Assembly: GCA_017411235.1 (NCBI GenBank)
Contig: JAFPMR010000189.1
Coordinates: 1 to 11,342 of the forward strand
DNA: 11,342 bases
Source: Bacilli bacterium
GTDB taxonomy: Bacteria; Bacillota_I; Bacilli_A; RF39; UBA660
Direction: 5' to 3'
Below, piece after piece: positions 5,497 to 11,342 of the stretch. A program made the translations under genes and the position numbers. The notes beneath the pieces are model-generated. The model searched no databases. It was not told the origin of the DNA and saw only the letters and a program-made list of their open reading frames with translations. Within the stretch, counting starts at the first letter, position 1. Each line of letters starts with the position of its first letter.

Positions 5497-7893
5497 TTAG
5501 AAGCGACCGCCTCCGCCGCCTCCGCCGCCGCCGGAAGAGAATCCTCCTCCGCCTCCGCCGCCGGATGACCAAGAGCCTCCTCCACCACCAGAACCGCTAG
5601 ATGCATTGGCTGCTGCTCTAGCACTATGAGCTGAAACGACAGAACCTGCTAATGATGTAGAAACACTTGTTACAACGTAATTAATTGAAGATACATCGTA
5701 ATCTACATCGACAGTTTGAATCTTTAATGCTAATTTTTCAATAACTTTTTTAGCACAACCTAAGACGGTTGCATAAACAAGATATTTTTCCCATAATTCT
5801 ACTTCTGGGACATCTTTATCTTGCATGTGACCAAAATCATTTAAGAAGTTCTTAAATGCTAGCCATTTCTTTCTTTCGGTTGAACCTAATGTTGTTCTTT
5901 TTATAAAACGATTATTGATAATTGATAATAATATCATCGCTACTATTGTGTATAAGCAACAGAAGATTATACTTGTTGCTCCCAATAGAATTAGTGATAA
6001 GAATATCATTCCTACACTGATTAAGCTGATAATTAAAGCTCGTTTTCTAAAAGTTTTTTTCTCTTCTTGATCTTTGTTTATTCCTACTCTGTATTTGTGA
6101 TTTACTCTTTTACTGATTTCTTTCTTTAGTAGAATCATACAAACTATGAAAGGTATAGCAAATATATTTAGGATTATAAACATACATATTGATAGGATTA
6201 TAATGAATATTGATGCCATTGATGATAAGAAATGGTTTTCATAAATATCATTTGATGATGATTTTTCATCATGCCAGAATTCCATTCTTTTAGCACAAAT
6301 GAAGCATTCTTTTAGATAATCTTCCCATCTTGTTATGAATGTTGAATAATGATCTTTAGAGTATTTTTCAATATTTTTAATTGTTGTTGAAGTTGATGAA
6401 CCAAATAAGACTTTTAATAATCTTTCTTGTTTACCATCTAAATCATCAACATCAGCATTTTTAGTAAGTCGTAGTGTTTTGTTTTCTCTAGTCACTTTAA
6501 TTGCTTTTTTATTTACTAAATCTAAGATATCTGCTGTTACTGCTCTTGATGTAATGCTCTTATTCAATAAATAACTTACTGTAGTTGGTGAGATATCCAT
6601 TGGTATATCTCTTAAATATGATTGATCAAATTCTGATGGTTCATTTACCCCAAGTTTTAGGTAGTTTTTAATAGTAATGATAATCATAGTTATTACTATT
6701 ATTAAAGTTACTACTGCTCCAGTATATTCTATTCTTTCAACAAAGCTTTCTACTCGATCTTTGCAATCGTCTAATTCTTTTTTTAAGTCTTTTTGTAGTT
6801 CTTTATTATCTAGTACTGCTATTCTTCCGTCTGCTAAATTATAAAACATTGGAATTGGAACAGCTTTTACTAGTTTAAGAGCTTTTTTAGCTTTCTTTTC
6901 TTCTTTGATGTTTAATTGTTGGTGTAATTCTTCTAATTCTTTTTCTAATTCTTCTTTTACTTCAGGATCCATTACCAATTGGATACAATTATAAGCATAT
7001 TTGTAATTATATCTTGTTAAATTTTTCTTTAGTCTTTTTAAAGCATTTCTTGCTGTTTCTTGACGACTTTTATCTAGTTCTCTTCTTTGGTTATTAGCTT
7101 CTTCTGCTTTTTCTTCTTCGTAAGCTAGAATTTTGTCTAAAGCAGCTATATTAGATTGTTTTGTTGATTTAGAAACTACTTTTTTATCAAATGTTACTCT
7201 GACATCCATAGCCGTCCTAGCAGGTATTTCATAAACTGTTGCTTCTACTTTAGTTGAATCGATTATTTTAACTTCACCATTTAAAGGACCATGTGCCCAA
7301 GTTTTTACTTCTTTGTTATTTGGTAAGTTAATTGTTGCTTTTACTAGATAAATTGATTCATTTAATTCATCTATTGGTAAGTTCCAGTATAATTCAGCAA
7401 CATCATTATGAACAACAACGATGTTTTTTAAACGATATTTTAAGTAGAATGCTTTACTATTGTAGGAAGGATTGTAAATCATATAAGTACTATCAAAAGT
7501 GGTCATTTCTTCAGTATATACACCATAATCTCCTTTGGTAGCACTTTCTACTTTACTAAATTCATCGCCCTCTACTTGGTTAAAGGGATTAACATTATTC
7601 TCTTTTATACCTTTAATACTTATTAGTTCTAATGAATCGGCATTATTTAGAGATGTTCCACCAAGTTTTTCTGTATTTGGATTTAAATCATCTAAACTAT
7701 AGTTTTTGAATTCAATTATTCTTTCTAGACCATTAAATGTTCCGTTCATATTGATATATTCTTCTACTATAGCATCTCCTTCTTCTGTAACTGTTACATT
7801 GAAGAAGTAGTATTCGATTCCGTAGTTAGATGCTAATACAATTCTTATTGGTAGCAATAATAATATTAATATTAACAGTAAATACTTTTTCAT
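5497..7893 (-). CDS. DUF2207-type membrane protein with poly-glycine C-terminal tail
   Basis: The function of this family is unknown. Members are predicted Sec-targeted membrane proteins with an external N-terminal domain and a cytosolic half ending in a glycine-rich tail. Here the signal segment is residues 1-21. The DUF2207-like domain runs to about 240 and includes TVTEEGDAIVEEY (34-46) and a GLERIIEF box (55-62). A charged helical stretch, probably coiled coil, follows (about 250-390). Next are a membrane segment (391-409), a winged-helix-like domain with PMDISPTTVSYLLN (431-444) and DILDLVNKKAIKV, two further hydrophobic blocks (about 559-590 and 618-659), and the Gly/Ser tail (766-798). 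The ATG has AGGTGAT (7897-7903) 3-4 nt upstream. It follows the sortase and carboxypeptidase genes in the same direction, so an envelope role fits. The 140-residue helical insert seems unusual for the family, from memory and untested. Confidence 0.85.
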   Translation of the reverse strand: MKKYLLLILILLLLPIRIVLASNYGIEYYFFNVTVTEEGDAIVEEYINMNGTFNGLERIIEFKNYSLDDLNPNTEKLGGTSLNNADSLELISIKGIKENNVNPFNQVEGDEFSKVESATKGDYGVYTEEMTTFDSTYMIYNPSYNSKAFYLKYRLKNIVVVHNDVAELYWNLPIDELNESIYLVKATINLPNNKEVKTWAHGPLNGEVKIIDSTKVEATVYEIPARTAMDVRVTFDKKVVSKSTKQSNIAALDKILAYEEEKAEEANNQRRELDKSRQETARNALKRLKKNLTRYNYKYAYNCIQLVMDPEVKEELEKELEELHQQLNIKEEKKAKKALKLVKAVPIPMFYNLADGRIAVLDNKELQKDLKKELDDCKDRVESFVERIEYTGAVVTLIIVITMIIITIKNYLKLGVNEPSEFDQSYLRDIPMDISPTTVSYLLNKSITSRAVTADILDLVNKKAIKVTRENKTLRLTKNADVDDLDGKQERLLKVLFGSSTSTTIKNIEKYSKDHYSTFITRWEDYLKECFICAKRMEFWHDEKSSSNDIYENHFLSSMASIFIIILSICMFIILNIFAIPFIVCMILLKKEISKRVNHKYRVGINKDQEEKKTFRKRALIISLISVGMIFLSLILLGATSIIFCCLYTIVAMILLSIINNRFIKRTTLGSTERKKWLAFKNFLNDFGHMQDKDVPEVELWEKYLVYATVLGCAKKVIEKLALKIQTVDVDYDVSSINYVVTSVSTSLAGSVVSAHSARAAANASSGSGGGGGSWSSGGGGGGGFSSGGGGGGGGGRF
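5500..5598 (-). repeat. Glycine/serine codon repeat, a G+C-rich island
   Basis: This is the 3' end of the DUF2207-type gene. The last 33 residues are mostly runs of 5, 7 and 9 Gly separated by S-W-S-S and F-S-S and ending in R-F. It is built largely from GGC and GGA codons, with repeats of CCGCCTCCGCC on the plus strand. It is far richer in G+C than everything around it. Low-complexity Gly tails are known for this family. The apparent reading frame on the same strand in another phase is a shadow. Confidence 0.85.
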
Positions 7894-7912
7894 ACTATCA
7901 CCTACACTATTT

Positions 7913-7941
7913 ATTTTAGCATTAATAAAAATAAAAAACTA
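7913..7941 (-). promoter_or_regulatory. Possible extended -10 promoter of the DUF2207-type gene
   Basis: On the minus strand TGCTAAAAT (7913-7921) is an extended -10 element identical to the one in front of the carboxypeptidase gene. The -35 at 17 nt (TAGTTT, 7936-7941) is poor and falls inside the sortase terminator. The gene may also receive read-through from the sortase gene. Confidence 0.45.
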
Positions 7942-7961
7942 TACTAATAAGTATAGTTTTT
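7928..7961 (-). terminator. Terminator of the sortase gene
   Basis: A perfect 12-bp stem (7934-7945 with 7950-7961, core ACTATACT/AGTATAGT) has a 4-nt loop AATA. On the minus strand it is followed by T-rich sequence (TTATTTTTATT). The sortase TAG (7944-7946) is at the top of the stem. Confidence 0.85.
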
Positions 7962-8684
7962 AATTTCTATAGCGCTTATAACGTAATAGGTTTTTTCTTT
8001 TCCGTATGAACAAGTTTGAAGTATTAAGAGATTAGAATCTTTATCATATTTTACTTCTCTAGTATGAATAGAGTCTTTCATAAGAATTTCAATATGTTCA
8101 ACAAATTCCTCATCTGTCTTTTTTACTTTCATGTGTTCATAATCACCATTGTCTTCTTTAATTGAAAAGATACGATATATTCTTTTGGTATTAAAGGTTT
8201 GTAAAACAATATATTCATGAGAATCGAAGTATTCTTTATCTAGGAATTTTTCTAGTTTTCTAAATGGTATATCAAATGTTCTAGAGTTATGTCCATAAAT
8301 ATTTATTTGTTTTGCTTCGGTATTAACCCGATAATCTAAGTATTCTGTTCCTTTTATATCTTTTTTACGATATAAGTCATGATCTAGATAGAATTTATTA
8401 TCTGTTCCATGAACAATTAAGATATTAAATAAGTCAGGTATTTCTAGACGAGCTACGATATCATTGTTTTTGTATTTTTCTCTTTCTTTTTGTAAATCAA
8501 CATCTTTAGATAATTCTATATCAATATGTTCTTTTTCTTCTTCAATTACTAGTGTTTCTTTTTCCTCTACTGGTATTTCATTGATACTCTTATGATTCTT
8601 TTGATAGTAGATGAAGGAACCAGTGAATGTAACTATTATTAAAAGAAGTATAATTATTCCAAGAATTCTTTTCTTTTTCATCAT
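7944..8684 (-). CDS. Class B-like sortase
   Basis: Sortases are membrane-anchored cysteine transpeptidases that link proteins with a C-terminal sorting motif to the cell wall. This 246-residue protein has an N-terminal anchor (about 6-27), an acidic spacer rich in Glu (about 36-70), and a sortase domain. The domain includes YLDHDLYRKKDIKGTEYLDYR (99-119, the class B-like segment), the catalytic histidine in YGHN (H132), and the catalytic cysteine in LQTC (C225). The usual arginine eight to ten residues after the cysteine is missing. The aligned position in KTYYVISA is Tyr233, with Lys229 and Lys231 nearby. Two ATGs are adjacent, with GAGGAGGTG upstream. No substrate with an obvious sorting signal is encoded in the window. 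It lies between a carboxypeptidase and a DUF2207-type gene and has its own promoter and terminator. Confidence 0.9.
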   Translation of the reverse strand: MMKKKRILGIIILLLIIVTFTGSFIYYQKNHKSINEIPVEEKETLVIEEEKEHIDIELSKDVDLQKEREKYKNNDIVARLEIPDLFNILIVHGTDNKFYLDHDLYRKKDIKGTEYLDYRVNTEAKQINIYGHNSRTFDIPFRKLEKFLDKEYFDSHEYIVLQTFNTKRIYRIFSIKEDNGDYEHMKVKKTDEEFVEHIEILMKDSIHTREVKYDKDSNLLILQTCSYGKEKTYYVISAIEIKNYTY

Positions 8685-8711
8685 AGCTCACCTCCTCTTT
8701 AATGGATTTTT

Positions 8712-8740
8712 ATTCTATTACTTTTAGTATCTTTTTGCAA
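8712..8740 (-). promoter_or_regulatory. Promoter of the sortase gene
   Basis: On the minus strand, a -35 TTGCAA (8735-8740) and a -10 TAGAAT (8712-8717) have an ideal 17-nt spacer. It lies just after the carboxypeptidase terminator and just before the AAAGAGGAGGTG ribosome binding site, so the sortase is transcribed separately. Confidence 0.72.
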
Positions 8741-8748
8741 GATTATCT

Positions 8749-8772
8749 AAAAAAAGAAGATTAATATCTTCT
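8749..8772 (-). terminator. Terminator of the D-Ala-D-Ala carboxypeptidase gene
   Basis: A 7-bp stem, AGAAGAT (8755-8761) with ATCTTCT (8766-8772), has loop TAAT. On the minus strand it is followed by a T-run (8749-8754). The stem and loop contain the stop codon (8761-8763) and last codons of the gene. Confidence 0.75.
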
Positions 8773-9960
8773 CTTTCTTTTTATTGTTATATTCGTACAT
8801 AATAAGACAAAAACAGTAAATGCTAAAGCTATAATGATTATTATGATGAATCTTGACTCTTCTTGTCTGGTAAATATTTTATCATTTAAATAAACATTAA
8901 TAGAATCAATTAGGTCTTCTCCTACATAAATATCTACATAACCTAGGTTTGTACCTTTTTTAGTACTAGCATCAATATTATCAACTATATGATATTCAAT
9001 TGATAATTCTTCATACTCTTCATCAGTTAGAGAGGCTTTTACATCATGATCTAAGGTTACTAGGTATTCACTAATTGTTCCATTTTCAACATTTATTCTT
9101 TTTAATGTTTTTCCTTTTTTTAGAATAGTTCTTTCTTTGAATTCTAAGTTACTTAGATAATTATATATTTTCCAAGAATCAATGACGTGTGTAGATTTCC
9201 ATTGATTTTCTTTACTATGCATCGTAATTAACATGTAATGTGTATTATTTATAGTAGCAGTAGATGCTAATAAAAGACCTGCTTCTGGTGTGTAACCAGA
9301 TTTATTACCAGTTATTAGATTAGAGTCTAAGCCATGGAAGTCGGCAATAGATTTGGTATAGTTTATAGATTCTAATCCATTAGACATTTTATAGTATGTA
9401 GTATTAAAGATTCTTTCGAAGAGTTCATTTTCTAAGCAAGCTTTTAGAAGAATATAAAATTCTCTAGCGGTTGAAACGTTATCATCACCTTTACCAATGG
9501 TATCTGAGAAATGAGTATGATTTAATCCAAGTTCTTTAGCATCTTTATTCATTTCTTCTACAAAAGCTTCCATTGATCCACTGATATGTAATGCTAAAGC
9601 TTGAGCAGCATCTGCTCCACTAGTTAGATTTGTGGCGTATAGCAAGTCTTTATAGGTTACGACATCTCCTACTTTTAATCCTACTTGAGTAAACCCCCAT
9701 AAAGCTTCAACGTCTTTTTCAGTTATTTTTACTTTTTGATCTATTTTTTCAATACGATTAATAGCAGTATATAAGGTCATTACTTTGGTTAAAGAAGCTA
9801 GTATTTGTTCTTTATCTGGATTCTTAGTATAGATTATACGATCATCATCTCTATTTACTAAGATTACAGAATCAGCAGTTACATCTACTGGTAATTCTAA
9901 TGATTTAACAAGGCTTGGTGATAGAATGAATAATAGTATTAGCAATAATATTTTTTTCAT
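8761..9960 (-). CDS. D-alanyl-D-alanine carboxypeptidase (peptidase S11, penicillin-binding protein 5 type)
   Basis: This enzyme trims the terminal D-Ala from peptidoglycan stem peptides outside the membrane. It is 399 residues, typical for dacA/dacF-type proteins, but the exact symbol is uncertain. There is a signal peptide (1-20). The SxxK motif is ASLTK (Ser56 nucleophile, Lys59). The SxN position reads SGA (114-116), with Ala in place of Asn. The KTG-type motif is KSG (220-222) followed by YTPEAG. A C-terminal beta domain (about 275-360) and a membrane anchor (371-389) with a basic tail, KRKRRY, complete it. The start has AGAGGTGATG upstream. It is divergent from mraY, sharing about 150 bp of intergenic DNA, and has its own extended -10 promoter. 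The motif change raises the question of whether it is fully active. Confidence 0.93.
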   Translation of the reverse strand: MKKILLLILLFILSPSLVKSLELPVDVTADSVILVNRDDDRIIYTKNPDKEQILASLTKVMTLYTAINRIEKIDQKVKITEKDVEALWGFTQVGLKVGDVVTYKDLLYATNLTSGADAAQALALHISGSMEAFVEEMNKDAKELGLNHTHFSDTIGKGDDNVSTAREFYILLKACLENELFERIFNTTYYKMSNGLESINYTKSIADFHGLDSNLITGNKSGYTPEAGLLLASTATINNTHYMLITMHSKENQWKSTHVIDSWKIYNYLSNLEFKERTILKKGKTLKRINVENGTISEYLVTLDHDVKASLTDEEYEELSIEYHIVDNIDASTKKGTNLGYVDIYVGEDLIDSINVYLNDKIFTRQEESRFIIIIIIALAFTVFVLLCTNITIKRKRRY

Positions 9961-9986
9961 TTCATCACCTCTTATTCTACTTTATT

Positions 9987-10015
9987 ATTTTAGCAAAATT
10001 ATTACTTATTATCAA
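9987..10015 (-). promoter_or_regulatory. Extended -10 promoter of the carboxypeptidase gene
   Basis: On the minus strand, a -35 TTGATA (10010-10015) and a -10 TAAAAT (9987-9992) are 17 nt apart, and TGC directly precedes the -10 (extended -10). A perfect TTGACA at 10039-10044 on the same strand is further upstream, with only a weak partner CATTAT. It may be a second promoter. Confidence 0.72.
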
Positions 10016-10082
10016 TAATGGGAGATTGTCTAGAAATATGTCAATTTAATTCTTATTTATCGTTTACTTCACCATATTGTAG

Positions 10083-10088
10083 TATAAT
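10083..10088 (+). promoter_or_regulatory. -10 element of the mraY promoter
   Basis: There is a perfect TATAAT on the plus strand, 23 nt before the mraY start codon. No good -35 lies at standard spacing, although TTTACT (10063-10068) is nearby at 14 nt. The start would fall around 10095, just ahead of the GAAAGAGGTG ribosome binding site (10097-10105). Confidence 0.6.
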
Positions 10089-10111
10089 TCTTTATAGAAA
10101 GAGGTGTTTGT

Positions 10112-11104
10112 ATGCTCGTCTTAGCGAAAGCTGCAATGGCGATGATGTTAGGCTTCTTATTCTCGATAGTTGCTGGAATTATTCTGATACCAATTTTAAG
10201 AAAGTTTAAATTAGGTCAGAATGTCAGTCATATGATAAGTGAGCGACATCAAGCTAAAAATGGTACTCCGACAATGGGAGGTTTAATATTTATTATTCCT
10301 ACTCTATTAACTTTATTATTATTAAAGTTAAAAGGAAGTATTGAATTTTCATCGAACTTAGTTATTATTACAATAGTATTTATCAGTTATGCAGCATTAG
10401 GATTTGCTGATGACTGGGTCAAGATTAAACATCATAATAATAAAGGTTTGACAATATTATTTAAATTATTAATACAAGTTATTATAGCGTTAGTATTCTT
10501 CTATATTTATGTTACTCATGGTGGTGCAATGACTGTTGTTGTTTCATCATTAGGTATTGATGTAGATTTAAGATGGTTCTATGGATTATTTATTTTATTC
10601 TTATTAGTTGGATCTTCTAATGCTGTAAATATTACTGATGGATTGGATGGTTTAGCTGGTGGTTTATCAGCAATAGCTTATTTAGCATTTGGACTTATTG
10701 CTTGGAGTTCTACTTGGATTAGTGGTTATGAAGAAATTGGTATCTTCTGTTTTGTATTAGTTGGTACTATATTGGGATTCCTAGTATTTAATGGTCATCC
10801 TGCTAAAGTATTTATGGGTGATACTGGTAGCTTAGCACTTGGTGGTGCCCTAGCTGCTGTTGCTATATTATCTAAGCACGAATTATCACTTGCCTTAGTT
10901 GGTGGTGTATTTGTAGTAGAAACATTAAGTAGTTTAATTCAAATGGTTGCTATTATATACTTTAAGAAGAAAGTATTCTTAATGGCTCCATTACATCATC
11001 ATTTCGAACAATTAGGTTGGGATGAACAAACAATAGTTAGAGTATTCTATGTAGTTGGTTTACTACTAGCAATGGCTGCTATTACATACGGTGTATGGAT
11101 GTAA
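10112..11104 (+). CDS. mraY: Phospho-N-acetylmuramoyl-pentapeptide-transferase
   Basis: MraY transfers phospho-MurNAc-pentapeptide from UDP to undecaprenyl phosphate in the membrane, making lipid I, the first membrane step of peptidoglycan synthesis. The 330-residue length and about ten hydrophobic segments fit the family. Motifs in order are KNGTPTMGG (49-57), the aspartate pair ADDWVK (99-104), NITDGLDGLAGG (173-184), MGDTGSLALGG (235-245) and the HHH box PLHHHFEQLGW (293-303). The ATG is preceded by AGAGGTG at good spacing. It stands alone on the plus strand with its own promoter and terminator, rather than in a division and cell wall (dcw) cluster as in most bacteria. A divergent carboxypeptidase gene shares its upstream region, so two wall enzymes flank one control region. 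Confidence 0.97.
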   Translation: MLVLAKAAMAMMLGFLFSIVAGIILIPILRKFKLGQNVSHMISERHQAKNGTPTMGGLIFIIPTLLTLLLLKLKGSIEFSSNLVIITIVFISYAALGFADDWVKIKHHNNKGLTILFKLLIQVIIALVFFYIYVTHGGAMTVVVSSLGIDVDLRWFYGLFILFLLVGSSNAVNITDGLDGLAGGLSAIAYLAFGLIAWSSTWISGYEEIGIFCFVLVGTILGFLVFNGHPAKVFMGDTGSLALGGALAAVAILSKHELSLALVGGVFVVETLSSLIQMVAIIYFKKKVFLMAPLHHHFEQLGWDEQTIVRVFYVVGLLLAMAAITYGVWM

Positions 11105-11107
11105 AAT

Positions 11108-11134
11108 AAAAAGACTAAATTATTTAGTCTTTTT
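11108..11134. terminator. Bidirectional terminator between mraY and the rRNA methyltransferase gene
   Basis: A perfect 12-bp stem, AAAAAGACTAAA (11108-11119) with TTTAGTCTTTTT (11123-11134), has a 3-nt loop. A and T runs on the two sides let it work in both directions. It starts 4 nt after the mraY stop on plus, and the methyltransferase stop codon (11120-11122) is its loop on minus. Confidence 0.88.
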
Positions 11135-11342
11135 TATTTGGGCAATATAGAATCCTTCATATAATTCATTTGGTCTTATAGTTAAAGTACCAGGTATATC
11201 ATTTTTTATTATTGGTAAATCTTGATAACCAGTTAGATTCATATGAATTATCTCAGCATTAGGATTATTATCTAATAAGTATTTGATTACTTCATCGTTT
11301 TCACATTTTAGTATACTACATGTTGAATATGTTAGAATGCCA
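11120..11342 (-). CDS. rsmB: C-terminal part of an RsmB/NSUN-type rRNA m5C methyltransferase (partial)
   Basis: Seventy-four codons are present, cut by the right edge of the window and open upstream. The visible N-terminal end is the motif VI of RNA m5C methyltransferases, LTYSTCSI, followed by ENDEVIKYLL. The cysteine of this TC pair is the nucleophile in characterised family members such as E. coli RsmB. The end, LYEGFYIAQIKK, matches the usual DGFFIAKLKK closing strand. These enzymes methylate cytosine in 16S rRNA using S-adenosylmethionine. With only the tail present, RsmB (position 967) cannot be separated from related RsmF-like proteins. The RsmB naming is the more likely choice in Bacillota. 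It converges on mraY and shares its terminator. Confidence 0.8.
   Translation of the reverse strand, partial: GILTYSTCSILKCENDEVIKYLLDNNPNAEIIHMNLTGYQDLPIIKNDIPGTLTIRPNELYEGFYIAQIKKTK

Noticed and set aside
5442..5624. Minus-strand ORF with an Ala/Glu-rich sequence beside the DUF2207 gene end
   Set aside because: It is the out-of-phase reading of the glycine-codon repeat and then the terminator. It lacks a plausible ribosome binding site and start context.
7332..7541. Plus-strand ORF opposite the DUF2207-type gene
   Set aside because: It is an antisense shadow with no ribosome binding site or family resemblance.
7944..8684. A sortase substrate encoded next to the sortase
   Set aside because: Neither the 337-aa secreted protein nor the DUF2207-type protein ends in a sorting motif, hydrophobic stretch and basic tail, so no substrate can be assigned in this window.
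10018..10209. Plus-strand ORF overlapping the mraY start
   Set aside because: It runs through the mraY promoter and ribosome binding site in another frame and has no start signals of its own.
1..11342. Recoding of TGA as tryptophan, as in mycoplasmas
   Set aside because: No gene here ends in TGA, which prompted the check. However, the tryptophan codons I examined are TGG and the genes are full length under the standard bacterial code.

Overview
This window is strongly A+T-rich (roughly 30% G+C by eye). It carries Shine-Dalgarno-led genes with TTGACA/TATAAT-type promoters, a peptidoglycan pathway (mraY, an S11 D,D-carboxypeptidase), a class B-like sortase and a MEP-pathway isoprenoid gene (ispD). 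This suggests a small-genome Gram-positive Bacillota, possibly one of the uncultured gut Bacilli lineages near RF39/Erysipelotrichia. That placement is inference. Every tryptophan codon I checked is TGG and all complete genes stop at TAA or TAG, so nothing indicates a recoded TGA. I see no rRNA, tRNA, CRISPR, insertion sequence or phage gene.

Layout: almost everything reads on the minus strand, and only mraY is on plus. From the left there is the first few codons of a minus-strand gene leaving the window (1-19). Next comes a two-gene unit of a 191-aa membrane-anchored protein and a 55-aa small ORF (104-850), then the overlapping pair pyrH-ispD (921-2289). Upstream of pyrH is a 131-bp leader region with a promoter, a 15-codon leader ORF and an intrinsic terminator. 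A secreted 337-aa orphan follows (2421-3434), then a 633-aa cytoplasmic orphan (3523-5424), a DUF2207-type membrane protein with a poly-glycine tail (5497-7893), a sortase (7944-8684) and a D-Ala-D-Ala carboxypeptidase (8761-9960). A divergent intergenic region leads to mraY (10112-11104). The 3' end of a convergent RsmB-type rRNA methyltransferase gene closes the window (11120 to the edge). No gene-free stretch exceeds about 151 bp.

How the genes work together: several feed one process. PyrH makes UDP, on the route to UTP/CTP and UDP-sugars. IspD uses CTP to build isoprenoid precursors. MraY joins a UDP-MurNAc-peptide to the undecaprenyl carrier. The carboxypeptidase and sortase act on the finished wall. 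Most genes are single transcription units with their own promoter and a terminator whose hairpin overlaps the end of the coding sequence, a very compact arrangement.

The most interesting signal is the pyrH leader (about 2301-2431). It has a good promoter, a strong Shine-Dalgarno whose bases and start codon can be fully paired in a hairpin, a 15-codon ORF whose last codons are U-rich in the RNA, and a stop codon lying in the foot of a rho-independent terminator placed directly before the pyrH ribosome binding site. This is the geometry of a pyrBI-like, UTP-sensing translation-coupled attenuator. The null explanation is two tandem terminators after the upstream gene. Other points worth checking are a sortase without the family's catalytic arginine, a carboxypeptidase whose SxN motif reads SGA, and several orphan proteins.
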